A DNA stretch of 64,000 nucleotides from Mycolicibacterium brisbanense (GCF_001570425.1 NZ_BCSX01000053.1:1-64000), one strand, 5' to 3'; positions 17,032 to 24,843 are shown, counted from the first letter of the stretch. Program-made: numbers and translations. Notes: generated from the sequence alone by a model not told the origin.

Positions 17032-17769
17032 TCATTCATTCCCGTTCTTTCTGATGAACGGCTCCAGCGCGGCGGCCAGATCGGTTTCCAACCGCTGTGG
17101 GTCCACGCCCAGCCGGTGCAGCGCGCCGTCTTCGGGCTCCGCCTCGAACAACGCCAACAGGATGTGCTCGGTGCCGATGTAGTTGTGGCCCAAGCGAAGT
17201 GCCTGTCGGAAGGTCAGCTCGAGCGCTTTCTTGGCGGTTGAGTTGAACGGGATGAGGGCGGGCACCTCGGGAACCCTTGGCGGCAGGGTGACGATGTTGC
17301 GGACCGCGTCGGCGTCGACGCCCTGGCCGGCCAACAGTTTGGCGGCCAGTCCGTCGGGCTCGCTGAACAGTGCGAGCAGCAGATGGTCGGCGGTGATCTC
17401 GGCGTTGCCTGCCGCGTGGGCGGCGTTCTGGGAGGCGACGACGACGTTGCGGGCTCGCGGGGTGAACCGTCCGAACCCGGCATTGGGGTCCAGTGCGGCC
17501 GGATCGAAGTCCGGGACTTTGGGTACGAAGCGCTTCTGCGCGGCCTGCTTGGTGACGCCCATGCACTTGCCGATGTCGGTCCAGGACGCCCCTGAGCGGC
17601 GGGCTTGGTCGACGAAGTGGCCGATGAGGTGATCGGAGATCTCGCCGAGCGCGTCTGCGGCGATCACGGCGTCGGTGAGCTGTTCGAGGGGTTCGGAATG
17701 CGCCTGCTTGATGGCGTGAATGAGGTCGTCGAGGCGGACGGGGTTGGTGATCTTGAGGGACTCGCTCAT
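17032..17769 (-). CDS. clpC2: ClpC2: HTH protein with two Clp-N repeats
   Basis: 245 residues from the ATG at 17769. It lacks any ATPase domain. The first about 90 residues contain a helix-turn-helix-like segment (GASWTDIGKCMGVTKQAAQKR, about 60-80). Two Clp-N type repeats follow: FTPRARNVVVASQNAA... (from about 97) and FNSTAKKALELTFRQALRLG... (from about 170), matching the substrate/adaptor-binding domain of ClpC1. Mycobacterial ClpC2 has been described as a sponge for ClpC1-binding antibiotics that represses its own gene. The two palindromes just upstream (17772-17820) fit this. It is divergent from a histidine kinase gene. Confidence 0.92.
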   Translation of the reverse strand: MSESLKITNPVRLDDLIHAIKQAHSEPLEQLTDAVIAADALGEISDHLIGHFVDQARRSGASWTDIGKCMGVTKQAAQKRFVPKVPDFDPAALDPNAGFGRFTPRARNVVVASQNAAHAAGNAEITADHLLLALFSEPDGLAAKLLAGQGVDADAVRNIVTLPPRVPEVPALIPFNSTAKKALELTFRQALRLGHNYIGTEHILLALFEAEPEDGALHRLGVDPQRLETDLAAALEPFIRKNGNE

Positions 17770-17771
17770 AG

Positions 17772-17790
17772 CGTCAACTCTAGGTTGACG
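17772..17790. promoter_or_regulatory. clpC2 operator-like palindrome, proximal site
   Basis: CGTCAACTCTAGGTTGACG, a perfect 7-5-7 inverted repeat, begins 3 bp upstream of the clpC2 start codon. Its GTCAAC/GTTGAC half-sites and 5-bp spacer are identical to those of the second site centred 28 bp away. Confidence 0.75.
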
Positions 17791-17797
17791 ATCGCCG

Positions 17798-17820
17798 TGC
17801 GTCAACCGTGGGTTGACGCA
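17798..17820. promoter_or_regulatory. clpC2 operator-like palindrome, distal site
   Basis: A perfect 9-5-9 inverted repeat: TGCGTCAAC, CGTGG, GTTGACGCA. It lies 57 bp from the divergent histidine kinase ATG, so a protein bound here could affect both genes. ClpC2, whose N-terminus has a helix-turn-helix, is the most likely binder. Confidence 0.75.
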
Positions 17821-17876
17821 CGGCGCGGATCGATGGATGGGTGAAGCGAGCCGGTGATCGGGCAAGATAAGCGCCG

Positions 17877-19274
17877 ATGAACTTCGAAGACCGCGTGATC
17901 CAGCTGCTCCGGCCGATCCTTCGGCCGGTGATGCGAGTGTTGTCGCTGCGCAGCATCGTGATCGTCGCGGCGCTTTCCGTGGTGATCCTGGTCCTCACCC
18001 TCGGCACCTGGGTGTGGCTCGGTGTGACCAACGATCAGTACAGCCAGCTGGACCGCCGGCTGGATTCGCTGAGCAGCCTGGGGGACCTGAGCACGCTGCT
18101 GAACAGTCCCCGGCAGGCCGGGGACGACACGTCCGCGCCCAACGGCGGAGGCTTGGTGCGCACCGCGCACATCGGTGGGGTCACCGTCTCGGTGCCCAGC
18201 AATATCGTGTTGCCGCAGTTGGAGAACGGCTACGCCAACACCACCATCGACGGGGTCGAGTACCGCGTCCGTACCTTCACAGCGGGCCCGGCGTCCATCG
18301 CCCTCGGCGCTCCGCTGGCCGAGACCCAGCGCCGCATCGACGAACTGCACCTGCGGGTGATCCTGATCTGTGCCGGCGTCATCGGAGGCACCGTCGTGGT
18401 CGGCTGGATGATCTCGCTGGTGATGATCACGCCGTTCCGGCTGCTCGCACAGCAGGCGCGTGCCATCAACGCCCAGTCGAAGCCCGACGAGGTGCAGGTC
18501 CGTGGCGTACGCGAGGCCGTCGAGATCGCCGAGGCCGTGGAGGGCATGCTCGATCGCATCGGCAACGAACAGCAACGCACCAAGGCCGCCCTCGAATCGG
18601 CCCGCGATTTCGCCGCCGTCGCATCGCATGAACTGCGCACCCCGCTGACCGCCATGCGGACCAACCTCGAAGTGCTCTACACCCTGGACATGACCCCTGA
18701 GCAGCGCCACGAGGTGATCGGCGACGTGATGCGCACGCAGAGCCGCATCGAGGCCACGCTCACCGCGCTGGAACGCTTGGCCCAAGGCGAGCTGACCACG
18801 GTCGAGGACTTCGTGCCCGTGGACGTCACCGAGTTGCTGGACCGCGCTGCGCATGACGCCCTGCGGGTCTATCCGGGCCTGCGCGCGACCCTGATGCCGT
18901 CACCGACGGTGTTGATCCAAGGCATGCCGGCCGGTCTGCGGCTGGTGATCGACAACGCCATCGCCAACGCCGTCAAGCATGGTGGTGCCACGGAAATCCG
19001 GCTCAGCGCAGTGCGTTCCGCCGACGACGTGCAGATCGTGGTCGACGACAACGGATCCGGTGTGCCGGAGGCCGAACGGACCGAGGTGTTCGGGCGCTTC
19101 GCACGGGGGACGACGGCGTCGCGCTCCGGCTCGGGGCTGGGCTTGGCGCTCGTTGCTCAGCAAGCTGAATTACACGGTGGCACAGCGTCTTTGGAGGCCA
19201 GTCCGATCGGCGGGGCGCGGTTGCTGTTGCGGTTGCCGATCATTCATTCGCCCGCCGACGATTCGCCCTTCTGA
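17877..19274 (+). CDS. PrrB-like sensor histidine kinase without adjacent response regulator
   Basis: 465 residues. Two membrane segments (about 22-48 and 160-182) flank a periplasmic domain, followed by HAMP, a HisKA H-box (ASHELRTPLTAMRTNLEVLY, His near residue 246) and a HATPase domain (N-box VIDNAIANAVKHGGA, G1 DDNGSGVPEAE, G2 GSGLGLALVAQQ). The periplasmic segment (LPQLENGYANTTIDGVEYRV) and kinase core closely resemble PrrB, partner of PrrA. There is no response regulator next to it: upstream is clpC2, downstream a GntR gene. It may therefore be a PrrB paralogue acting on PrrA or another distant regulator. Confidence 0.9.
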   Translation: MNFEDRVIQLLRPILRPVMRVLSLRSIVIVAALSVVILVLTLGTWVWLGVTNDQYSQLDRRLDSLSSLGDLSTLLNSPRQAGDDTSAPNGGGLVRTAHIGGVTVSVPSNIVLPQLENGYANTTIDGVEYRVRTFTAGPASIALGAPLAETQRRIDELHLRVILICAGVIGGTVVVGWMISLVMITPFRLLAQQARAINAQSKPDEVQVRGVREAVEIAEAVEGMLDRIGNEQQRTKAALESARDFAAVASHELRTPLTAMRTNLEVLYTLDMTPEQRHEVIGDVMRTQSRIEATLTALERLAQGELTTVEDFVPVDVTELLDRAAHDALRVYPGLRATLMPSPTVLIQGMPAGLRLVIDNAIANAVKHGGATEIRLSAVRSADDVQIVVDDNGSGVPEAERTEVFGRFARGTTASRSGSGLGLALVAQQAELHGGTASLEASPIGGARLLLRLPIIHSPADDSPF

Positions 19275-19281
19275 CCGGCTC

Positions 19282-19947
19282 TCAGCAGTCCTGAGCCGGC
19301 ACCTGTGCCAGCAGCTCGTCGAGGAAACCGCTGGCCTCGTCGCCTGCGCGGTCGACCTCACCCGCGGCGATGGCCTCGACCAGCCCGTCGTGCGGAATGG
19401 AGCGGGCGTGTGGGGTGCGACTCGTGGCGGCGACGCTGGCCAGGATCGCCTCGGTGAGCCCGCGGTAGAGCTCGATGAGCACGGTGTTGTGGGACGCGCG
19501 CACCACGGCGAGGTGGAATTCGGTATCCACATGCGCGAAGTCGTCGTCGGATGCGCTGTTGCGCCGGCCCAGCAGGGCGCGCAGTTCGACCATGTCGTGC
19601 TCGGTGCGGGCCGTGGCCGCCAGCCGCGCTCCTTCGACCTCAAGGCAGCGCCGGACCTGCAGTACCTCGCGTAGCTCGGATCCGCACAGCCTGCGTAGTG
19701 CGCCGGAAACTTCGCTGGTGGCGCGCACATAGGTGCCGTCACCCTGGCGGACCTCGAAGATGCCGTTGTGGGCGAGGGCGCGAATCGCCTCGCGGACGGT
19801 GTTGCGACCGACGCCCAACGCCTCCACGAGTTCGGGTTCGGTGGGGATCTTCGTGTTGACCGGCCATTCTCCGGAGCTGACGGAGGCGCGCAGCTGCTCG
19901 ATCACCTGGTCGACCAGGCCGGTTCGCCGGGTTGTGACAAGCGGCAC
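19282..19947 (-). CDS. FadR-type GntR family regulator (FCD domain)
   Basis: 221 residues. The N-terminal winged helix reads KIPTEPELVEALGVGRNTVREAI followed by the wing GIFEVRQGDGTYV. The C-terminal all-helical FCD domain contains the metal-binding His pattern (FAHVDTEFHLAVVRASHN, then a later His in SIPHDGLVEA). Divergent from the CynX-type transporter with 47 bp between the starts, where an imperfect palindrome lies. It most likely controls the transporter; the effector would be a small carboxylate, as for other FCD proteins. Confidence 0.88.
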   Translation of the reverse strand: MPLVTTRRTGLVDQVIEQLRASVSSGEWPVNTKIPTEPELVEALGVGRNTVREAIRALAHNGIFEVRQGDGTYVRATSEVSGALRRLCGSELREVLQVRRCLEVEGARLAATARTEHDMVELRALLGRRNSASDDDFAHVDTEFHLAVVRASHNTVLIELYRGLTEAILASVAATSRTPHARSIPHDGLVEAIAAGEVDRAGDEASGFLDELLAQVPAQDC

Positions 19948-19960
19948 GTGAAAACCCTTT

Positions 19961-19977
19961 CATCCAATCATGGGATG
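19961..19977. promoter_or_regulatory. Inverted repeat between GntR gene and MFS transporter
   Basis: CATCCAATCATGGGATG has 5-bp arms (CATCC/GGATG) and lies between the divergent starts. It may be the operator for the FCD-type regulator, though the arms are short and the match could be coincidental. Confidence 0.35.
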
Positions 19978-19994
19978 TATGTCATCATAGCCGA

Positions 19995-21248
19995 GTGACT
20001 CAGAACGTACAGAGCAATCCGCCACATACCTATGAGCACGATCTCGAACTCGAACTCGACGGCGCGGTGGAGATCCGTCCTGCCGCGATGGCCGCAGGCG
20101 GGGCACTGCTGGTCGTCGCCGTGGTCCTCACGGCGCTGAACCTGCGGCCGGCGATCACCAGCGTCGGCCCGCTGCTGGGTGAGATGCGTGCGGCGCTGGG
20201 CGCCTCGGCCATCTGGGCCGGCGCCCTGACCACGCTGCCCGTGCTGTGCTTCGCCGCCGCCGGGATGGCCGCGCCGTGGCTGGCGCGCCGCGTCGGGCTC
20301 GGTAATGCGATCTCGTTGGCACTGGTCGTCCTCAGCGTCGGCCTTGTGGTGCGCGTGCTGGACGGCCAGTACGTCGTCATCGGCGGCACGCTGGTCGCCA
20401 GTGCCGGAATCGCCCTGGTCAACGTGCTCATCCCAGTCGTCATCAAAGGTTCCTTCCCGGCCCAGATCGGTCTGATGACCGGCGTCTACACCGCCGCCCT
20501 GCAGGGTGGCGGGGCGCTGGGCTCGGCCATCACCCCGCCGCTGGAACCGGTGCTCGGCGGGTGGCGCCCGGCCGTGGGTAGCTGGGTTCTGCTGGCGCTG
20601 CTCGCGCTGCTGCTCTGGGTGCCTGCCTCGCGTGCCATCCGTGGCGCCCGTGCCGCCGCCCCGGCCGGTCAGAACCGCGGCCGCTCGCTGCTACGCAGCC
20701 CGCTGGCCTGGACCGTGACCCTGTTCTTCGGTTGCCAGGCGTTCCTGGCCTACATCGTGATGGGCTGGCTGCCCGAGGTCTTCATCGACAACGGCGTCAG
20801 CAAGAGCGACGCCGGCCTGCTGCTGGGCCTGGTCTCGGTGCTGGCCGTGCCGATCAGCCTGATCATTCCGCCGCTGGCCGCGCGTCAGAAGAGTCAGAGC
20901 GGATGGATCGTCGGACTGGGGGTGCTCGGTTTCATCGGCATGGTCGGCCTGCTCGTCGATCCGGCGTTCTCGCCGCTGCTGTGGAGCGTCCTGGTCGGCA
21001 TCGGGATGAGCGTGTTCTCGTTGGGGCTCACCGTGATTGCGCTGCGGGCCCGCAACGCCGAGGACACCGCCCGGTTGTCCGGGATGGTTCAGGGCCTGGG
21101 GTATCTCATCGCGTCGACAGGCCCCTTCCTGTTCGGGCTGCTGCACGAGATGACCGCCGGTTGGACGGTGCCGTGGATCATGGTGCTGGTGGTCTATTCG
21201 GTGCAGATGGTCGCCGGAGCGCAGGCCGGGCGTAATCGCTACGTCTGA
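19995..21248 (+). CDS. CynX/NimT family MFS transporter
   Basis: 417 residues with a GTG start at 19995. About twelve hydrophobic segments follow a 35-residue acidic cytoplasmic N-terminus. The first transmembrane region ends with the family hallmark LNLRPAITSVGPLL, and VGLGNAIS and PVVIKGSFPAQIGLMTGVY are characteristic of CynX/NimT proteins. Family members move cyanate, 2-nitroimidazole or small anions; the substrate here is unknown. It is paired with the divergent GntR regulator. Confidence 0.88.
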   Translation: MTQNVQSNPPHTYEHDLELELDGAVEIRPAAMAAGGALLVVAVVLTALNLRPAITSVGPLLGEMRAALGASAIWAGALTTLPVLCFAAAGMAAPWLARRVGLGNAISLALVVLSVGLVVRVLDGQYVVIGGTLVASAGIALVNVLIPVVIKGSFPAQIGLMTGVYTAALQGGGALGSAITPPLEPVLGGWRPAVGSWVLLALLALLLWVPASRAIRGARAAAPAGQNRGRSLLRSPLAWTVTLFFGCQAFLAYIVMGWLPEVFIDNGVSKSDAGLLLGLVSVLAVPISLIIPPLAARQKSQSGWIVGLGVLGFIGMVGLLVDPAFSPLLWSVLVGIGMSVFSLGLTVIALRARNAEDTARLSGMVQGLGYLIASTGPFLFGLLHEMTAGWTVPWIMVLVVYSVQMVAGAQAGRNRYV

Positions 21249-21278
21249 CGCGGCTGGCGACGGGTTCGGGTGGTCGTG

Positions 21279-21284
21279 TAGCCT
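21279..21284 (+). promoter_or_regulatory. Putative -10 element for the DAHP synthase leader transcript
   Basis: TAGCCT fits the mycobacterial TANNNT pattern and is followed 7 bp later by the GTG at 21292. This spacing suggests transcription starts at or one base before the GTG, giving a leaderless leader peptide. Confidence 0.55.
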
Positions 21285-21291
21285 GGCCGAC

Positions 21292-21366
21292 GTGAACATC
21301 GGTGTATGCGTCGGCTATTGGCGCTTTATCAAGGCTCCGGGCGGAGCCGATAAAGCGCAGCGGTAA
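21292..21366 (+). CDS. Putative aromatic leader peptide (24 aa) upstream of DAHP synthase
   Basis: GTG-started short frame encoding MNIGVCVGYWRFIKAPGGAD and four more residues, ending in TAA at 21364-21366. The cluster Tyr-Trp-Arg-Phe at codons 9-12 puts one codon for each of the three aromatic amino acids within four codons, just before and inside the first RNA hairpin. The gene 108 bp downstream makes the first enzyme of aromatic amino acid synthesis. This is the classic layout of a transcription attenuation leader, comparable to the Phe/Tyr leader described upstream of a DAHP synthase gene in Corynebacterium. Translation has not been shown; the call rests on the codon content, the -10 spacing and the hairpins. 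Confidence 0.65.
   Translation: MNIGVCVGYWRFIKAPGGADKAQR
21321..21358 (+). promoter_or_regulatory. Leader hairpin overlapping the aromatic codons
   Basis: GCGCTTTATC (21321-21330) pairs perfectly with GATAAAGCGC (21349-21358). After a 2-nt AA bulge, GGCTCC pairs with GGAGCC around a GGGC loop. The left arm contains the Phe codon and abuts the Tyr and Trp codons, so a stalled ribosome would prevent this hairpin. The inner arm GGCTCCGGG (21333-21341) can alternatively pair with CCCGGAGCC at 21378-21386, nine perfect pairs. Confidence 0.65.
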
Positions 21367-21388
21367 GCACGCATCCACCCGGAGCCCA

Positions 21389-21415
21389 GGCAGTGACCAA
21401 GAGGTTGCTGCCTTT
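21389..21415 (+). terminator. Attenuator-type terminator before DAHP synthase gene
   Basis: GGCAGTGACC and GGTTGCTGCC form a 10-bp stem with two G-U pairs closed by an AAGA loop, followed directly by TTT and CGTC. It lies 22 bp after the leader stop codon and 60 bp before the DAHP synthase ATG, the expected place for an attenuator. The U-run is short, so termination efficiency is uncertain. Confidence 0.55.
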
Positions 21416-21474
21416 CGTCATTCAAGGGCGCCGGATGTTCTGAAGGTGCCCATCACCAGGAAGGCACCCCAACA

Positions 21475-22524
21475 ATGACTTTCGCGCAGATCGTCACGCC
21501 GCCCGCGACATCGGACCGGCGGATCCGAAGTTTCAGCGCGATACCCAGCCCGCACGATGTACTCACCGAGTTCCCGCTGGGCGCCCGCCGGGCCGAGAAG
21601 GTGGCCCGCGACCGCGACGAGATCGCCGCGATCCTCGCCGGGCACGACGACCGGCTTCTGGTCGTGGTGGGCCCGTGCTCGGTGCACGATCCCGCAGCGG
21701 CGCTCGAGTACGCGAGCCGACTGGTCAAGGTGGCCGACGAACTCGGTGACCGGCTCAAGATCGTCATGCGCGTCTACTTCGAGAAGCCGCGTACGACGGT
21801 CGGCTGGAAGGGCCTGATCAACGATCCGGATATGGACGGCACCTTCGACGTGGCCCGCGGCCTGCGGGTGGCTCGCAAGCTGCTGCTGGACATCATCGAC
21901 ATCGGACTGCCGGTCGGGTGCGAATTCCTCGAGCCCACCAGCCCGCAGTACATCGCCGACGCGGTGGCCTGGGGTGCGATCGGCGCGCGTACCACCGAAT
22001 CCCAGGTGCACCGCCAGCTGGCGTCCGGGCTGTCGATGCCGGTCGGGTTCAAGAACGGCACCGACGGAAACATTCAGGTCGCCGTCGAGGGCGTGAAAGC
22101 CGCTGCGGCCGAACACGTCTTCTTCGGCATGGATGACATGGGGCGCGGTGCGGTGGTGAGCACCGAGGGCAACGAGGACTGCCACGTGATCTTGCGCGGC
22201 GGCACCGACGGCCCGAACTACGGAGCCGACTCCGTGGCCGCCGCAGCGGCCAAGCTCACCGCGGCAGGACTGCCTGGCCGCATCGTGATCGATTGCAGCC
22301 ACGCCAATTCCGGCAAGGATCATGTGCGGCAGGCCGTCGTTGCCGGCGAGGTGGCGCAACTGGTTCGCGACGGTCTCCCGATCAGCGGGGTGATGCTGGA
22401 GAGCTTCCTCGTCGCCGGCGCCCAAGCGCCCGAGGCCCGTCCGTTGACCTACGGGCAATCCGTCACCGACAAGTGCATGGACTGGGACACAACCGATTCG
22501 GTGTTGCGAGAACTGGCTGGTTAG
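21475..22524 (+). CDS. aroG: 3-deoxy-7-phosphoheptulonate synthase, type I (AroFGH-like)
   Basis: 349 residues. It condenses phosphoenolpyruvate with erythrose 4-phosphate, the first shikimate-pathway step. Type I motifs are complete: VVVGPCSVHDPAAAL, RVYFEKPRTTVGWKG, CEFLEPTSPQYIAD, VGFKNGTDGNIQVA, FFGMDD and VIDCSHANSGKDH with metal and substrate ligands. This is the E. coli-type enzyme. It is not the type II enzyme (about 460 aa, Rv2178c) that is the only DAHP synthase in M. tuberculosis, so this organism probably has two. A ribosome-binding site (AGGAAGG) precedes the ATG. The 3' end overlaps the convergent PPE gene by 4 bp. Expression is probably controlled by the upstream leader. Confidence 0.94.
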   Translation: MTFAQIVTPPATSDRRIRSFSAIPSPHDVLTEFPLGARRAEKVARDRDEIAAILAGHDDRLLVVVGPCSVHDPAAALEYASRLVKVADELGDRLKIVMRVYFEKPRTTVGWKGLINDPDMDGTFDVARGLRVARKLLLDIIDIGLPVGCEFLEPTSPQYIADAVAWGAIGARTTESQVHRQLASGLSMPVGFKNGTDGNIQVAVEGVKAAAAEHVFFGMDDMGRGAVVSTEGNEDCHVILRGGTDGPNYGADSVAAAAAKLTAAGLPGRIVIDCSHANSGKDHVRQAVVAGEVAQLVRDGLPISGVMLESFLVAGAQAPEARPLTYGQSVTDKCMDWDTTDSVLRELAG

Positions 22525-24014
22525 GTCTGCCCGTGCGTGTCGGCGTCACCGCGAGCGGTGTCCCAGCCGGCGGGCATCATGGGAACCGTTGGGCTGCCGA
22601 GCGTTTCATTCGCCAGACTGGTCAAACCGGCCGGTGCTGCGGGTGTTGACCCGGTGATCGTGCCGGCGAAACCCATCGGCCCGGCTCCGGTGCGCGATGC
22701 CGTGGCAGCCTTCGCTTCCGGCGGTGGCGGTAAGGTGTTGTCCATTGTCATGAACTCGTGGCGGTAGCCGCGGTCCTGGGCTCCTGCGTTGCGCCGCTTA
22801 CGATCCCGGTGTCGCTCCCGGTTGGCCGCCGCCACACCCGCCGCCACACCCGCCGACGCGGCCGCGGAGCTGCCCAGCGGCGCTGAGGCCGGGCTCGACG
22901 CGCCGTGCCGGATGGACGGCCCGAAGCCCCATCCCGGCCCGTCGCCGCGGACCGCGTACCCGGCGCCTTCGCTGCCGGTGGGTGTGGGGGCCGGTGCTGA
23001 AGCCGACGCCGGCGCGCTCCCGACCGGGGCGGTGCCGGAGCTCGGGGCACCGCCCACAGCCGTGGACGACGGCGCCGTGAGCGCAACGGCATTCGGCTGA
23101 TCGGCCGGCTGGGCGGTGACGGCTGCGGCTGGTTCGTCGACCGGCATGTCGTAGGTCTGCACGAGGCCGGACAGGCCGAGTGCGATCGGGACCGCCACCG
23201 AGGCCGCCGAGCCCATGATCGCCGCGTACAACGGAGTCCCCATGAGGGCGAACGTGGCGGCGTAGGCGAAGACGTAGAGCAGTGGCATCCAGGTGGTGAT
23301 CGCGGTCGACGGGCTCGTCGCGAAGTCCACGATGATCTGGTAGATCGTGCCGACCGGATCGGTGACCAATTGCTTGAGCGCCCGGTACATGCTGAGGAAG
23401 TGCTCGGAGCCCGACAACCATTCTTCGATCGGGTCGTCGAACTGCAGAGCCGTCGCCGAGGCGCGGGCGAGCGGGGGAGCGAGCAGCATCGGCGCCTCGG
23501 TGGTCGGCGGTGCCGCTGCGACAGCCGTTTGCGCGCCGGCCTGATACACCGTCATGGCTGTGGCGGCCTGGATCCACATCCGGACGTAATCGGCCTCGTT
23601 GAGGGCGATGGGAATGGTATTGACGCCGAAGAAGTTCGTCGCCACCAACGCGCTGTGCATCGCGTGGTTCGCGGCCAACTCGGCCATCGTCGGAACGGCC
23701 GCCAGCGCCGCACTGTACGACGCGGCAGCCGTCTCGGCCTGAGCGGCCACCGCGGCGGTGTTCGCGCTCGTCTGGCTCAGCCAGGCCGCATAGGGCGCAT
23801 GTGCGACGGCATACCGCTCGGCGCTCGGGCCCTGCCAGGCCCCGGCCCGCACGGTGCCCACCACGGTCGTGAGTTCGGCTGCGGCCGAGGCGTACTCGCT
23901 ACTCAAGGCATTCCACGCGGCCGCAGCTGCCAGCAGTGATCCGGCCCCCGGCCCACTGCTGATCAGCGTCGAGTGCACTTCGGGCGGCAGCGCCATCCAT
24001 ACCGGGGCGGTCAT
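22521..24014 (-). CDS. PPE family protein
   Basis: 497 residues from the ATG at 24014, which has AGGAG 6 bp upstream. The PPE domain is recognised by ALPPEVHSTLISSGPGAGSL at the N-terminus, AAWLSQTSANTAAVAAQAE and the family block FFGVNTIPIALNEADYVRMW near residue 125. Hydrophobic stretches appear around residues 255-310. The C-terminal about 190 residues are Ala/Pro/Ser-rich, ending near PMMPAGWD; I do not see the SVP motif. No PE partner gene is adjacent. Such proteins are substrates of ESX type VII secretion; the specific role is unknown. Confidence 0.9.
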   Translation of the reverse strand: MTAPVWMALPPEVHSTLISSGPGAGSLLAAAAAWNALSSEYASAAAELTTVVGTVRAGAWQGPSAERYAVAHAPYAAWLSQTSANTAAVAAQAETAAASYSAALAAVPTMAELAANHAMHSALVATNFFGVNTIPIALNEADYVRMWIQAATAMTVYQAGAQTAVAAAPPTTEAPMLLAPPLARASATALQFDDPIEEWLSGSEHFLSMYRALKQLVTDPVGTIYQIIVDFATSPSTAITTWMPLLYVFAYAATFALMGTPLYAAIMGSAASVAVPIALGLSGLVQTYDMPVDEPAAAVTAQPADQPNAVALTAPSSTAVGGAPSSGTAPVGSAPASASAPAPTPTGSEGAGYAVRGDGPGWGFGPSIRHGASSPASAPLGSSAAASAGVAAGVAAANRERHRDRKRRNAGAQDRGYRHEFMTMDNTLPPPPEAKAATASRTGAGPMGFAGTITGSTPAAPAGLTSLANETLGSPTVPMMPAGWDTARGDADTHGQT

Positions 24015-24096
24015 CGATCTCCTCTGCACATGTTTGGTTAGCTGATCTGAGTATTTTCTGGGTGCGCTGGTGTACCGATCGATCGGTGGGAGGCGC

Positions 24097-24756
24097 CTAG
24101 CGGCGGTAGTCCGCCAGGTTCGCGGTGAGCTCGTCGAACACCGCCTGATTGAGACTGAACGCCACCTTGACCTCGTCGACCACGCGATCGATGGCGTCAT
24201 CGTCAAGGCTCAGCCCGTCGAGCCGGGAGCGGTAGGCGTCCTTGTACGGCTTGGCGCGCATCGGGAACGCATAGAACGCCAGACCGGCGCCGGCCAGATC
24301 GAAGCAGCGGTCGAGTATCCGGCCGACGGCCTGCCCGCCGGAAAGGTCGCCGAGATAGCGGGTGTAATGGTGAGCCACCACGGCGCCACCCCAATCCGCG
24401 GCGGCGAGCCTCGCGCAGTAGTCCCGTGTGGCGGGGGAGTCGACCTCACCCGCAGTGTGTGGCGCCCAACGCTCCAGATCCGCGTCGAGCGCCGCCAGCC
24501 GCTCCAATGCCGGGTCGTACACCGCGGCGACCAGTGGATCGTTGCTGCGGGCCCGCACAACGGTTTCCAGGGTGCAGTACACCGCACGCAACCGCAGCAG
24601 ATAGTCCACGTAGCCCTGAGCGTTCACCCGTCCGCGCAGCAGCTCGGCCATGAACGACGAGTGCTCCGCGGCATCGTGTTCGGCCCGCGAGCCCTCGCGC
24701 ATGGCGACTGAGAGCGATCGGTCGATCTCGGATGCGACGGTGGTGCTCGGCGGCAT
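24097..24756 (-). CDS. Biliverdin-producing heme oxygenase (HmuO-like)
   Basis: 219 residues from the ATG at 24756, preceded by GGAG. It is a canonical HO-fold heme oxygenase that releases iron from heme. Compared from memory with corynebacterial HmuO, the proximal heme ligand is His27 in AEHDAAEHSSFM and the distal helix is RYLGDLSGGQAVGR with its conserved glycines. This is distinct from MhuD, the small IsdG-type enzyme of M. tuberculosis. It is preceded by an operator-like repeat and a TetR gene on the same strand. Iron regulation is plausible, but I did not find a clear IdeR box. Confidence 0.93.
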   Translation of the reverse strand: MPPSTTVASEIDRSLSVAMREGSRAEHDAAEHSSFMAELLRGRVNAQGYVDYLLRLRAVYCTLETVVRARSNDPLVAAVYDPALERLAALDADLERWAPHTAGEVDSPATRDYCARLAAADWGGAVVAHHYTRYLGDLSGGQAVGRILDRCFDLAGAGLAFYAFPMRAKPYKDAYRSRLDGLSLDDDAIDRVVDEVKVAFSLNQAVFDELTANLADYRR

Positions 24757-24782
24757 GCTGTGCTCCAGGTTTTGGCGACAGG

Positions 24783-24803
24783 TTGTCAACATGATGTCGA
24801 CAA
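24783..24803. promoter_or_regulatory. Inverted repeat upstream of heme oxygenase gene
   Basis: TTGTC (24783-24787) and GACAA (24799-24803) flank 11 bp, with further near-symmetric GTC/GAC trinucleotides around them (24777-24809). It covers the expected promoter region of the heme oxygenase gene on the minus strand and is a candidate operator for the neighbouring TetR protein. Confidence 0.45.
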
Positions 24804-24843
24804 TGTGTCAGAAAAATAGCATCGCACGCCCGCGGGCGGGGGT

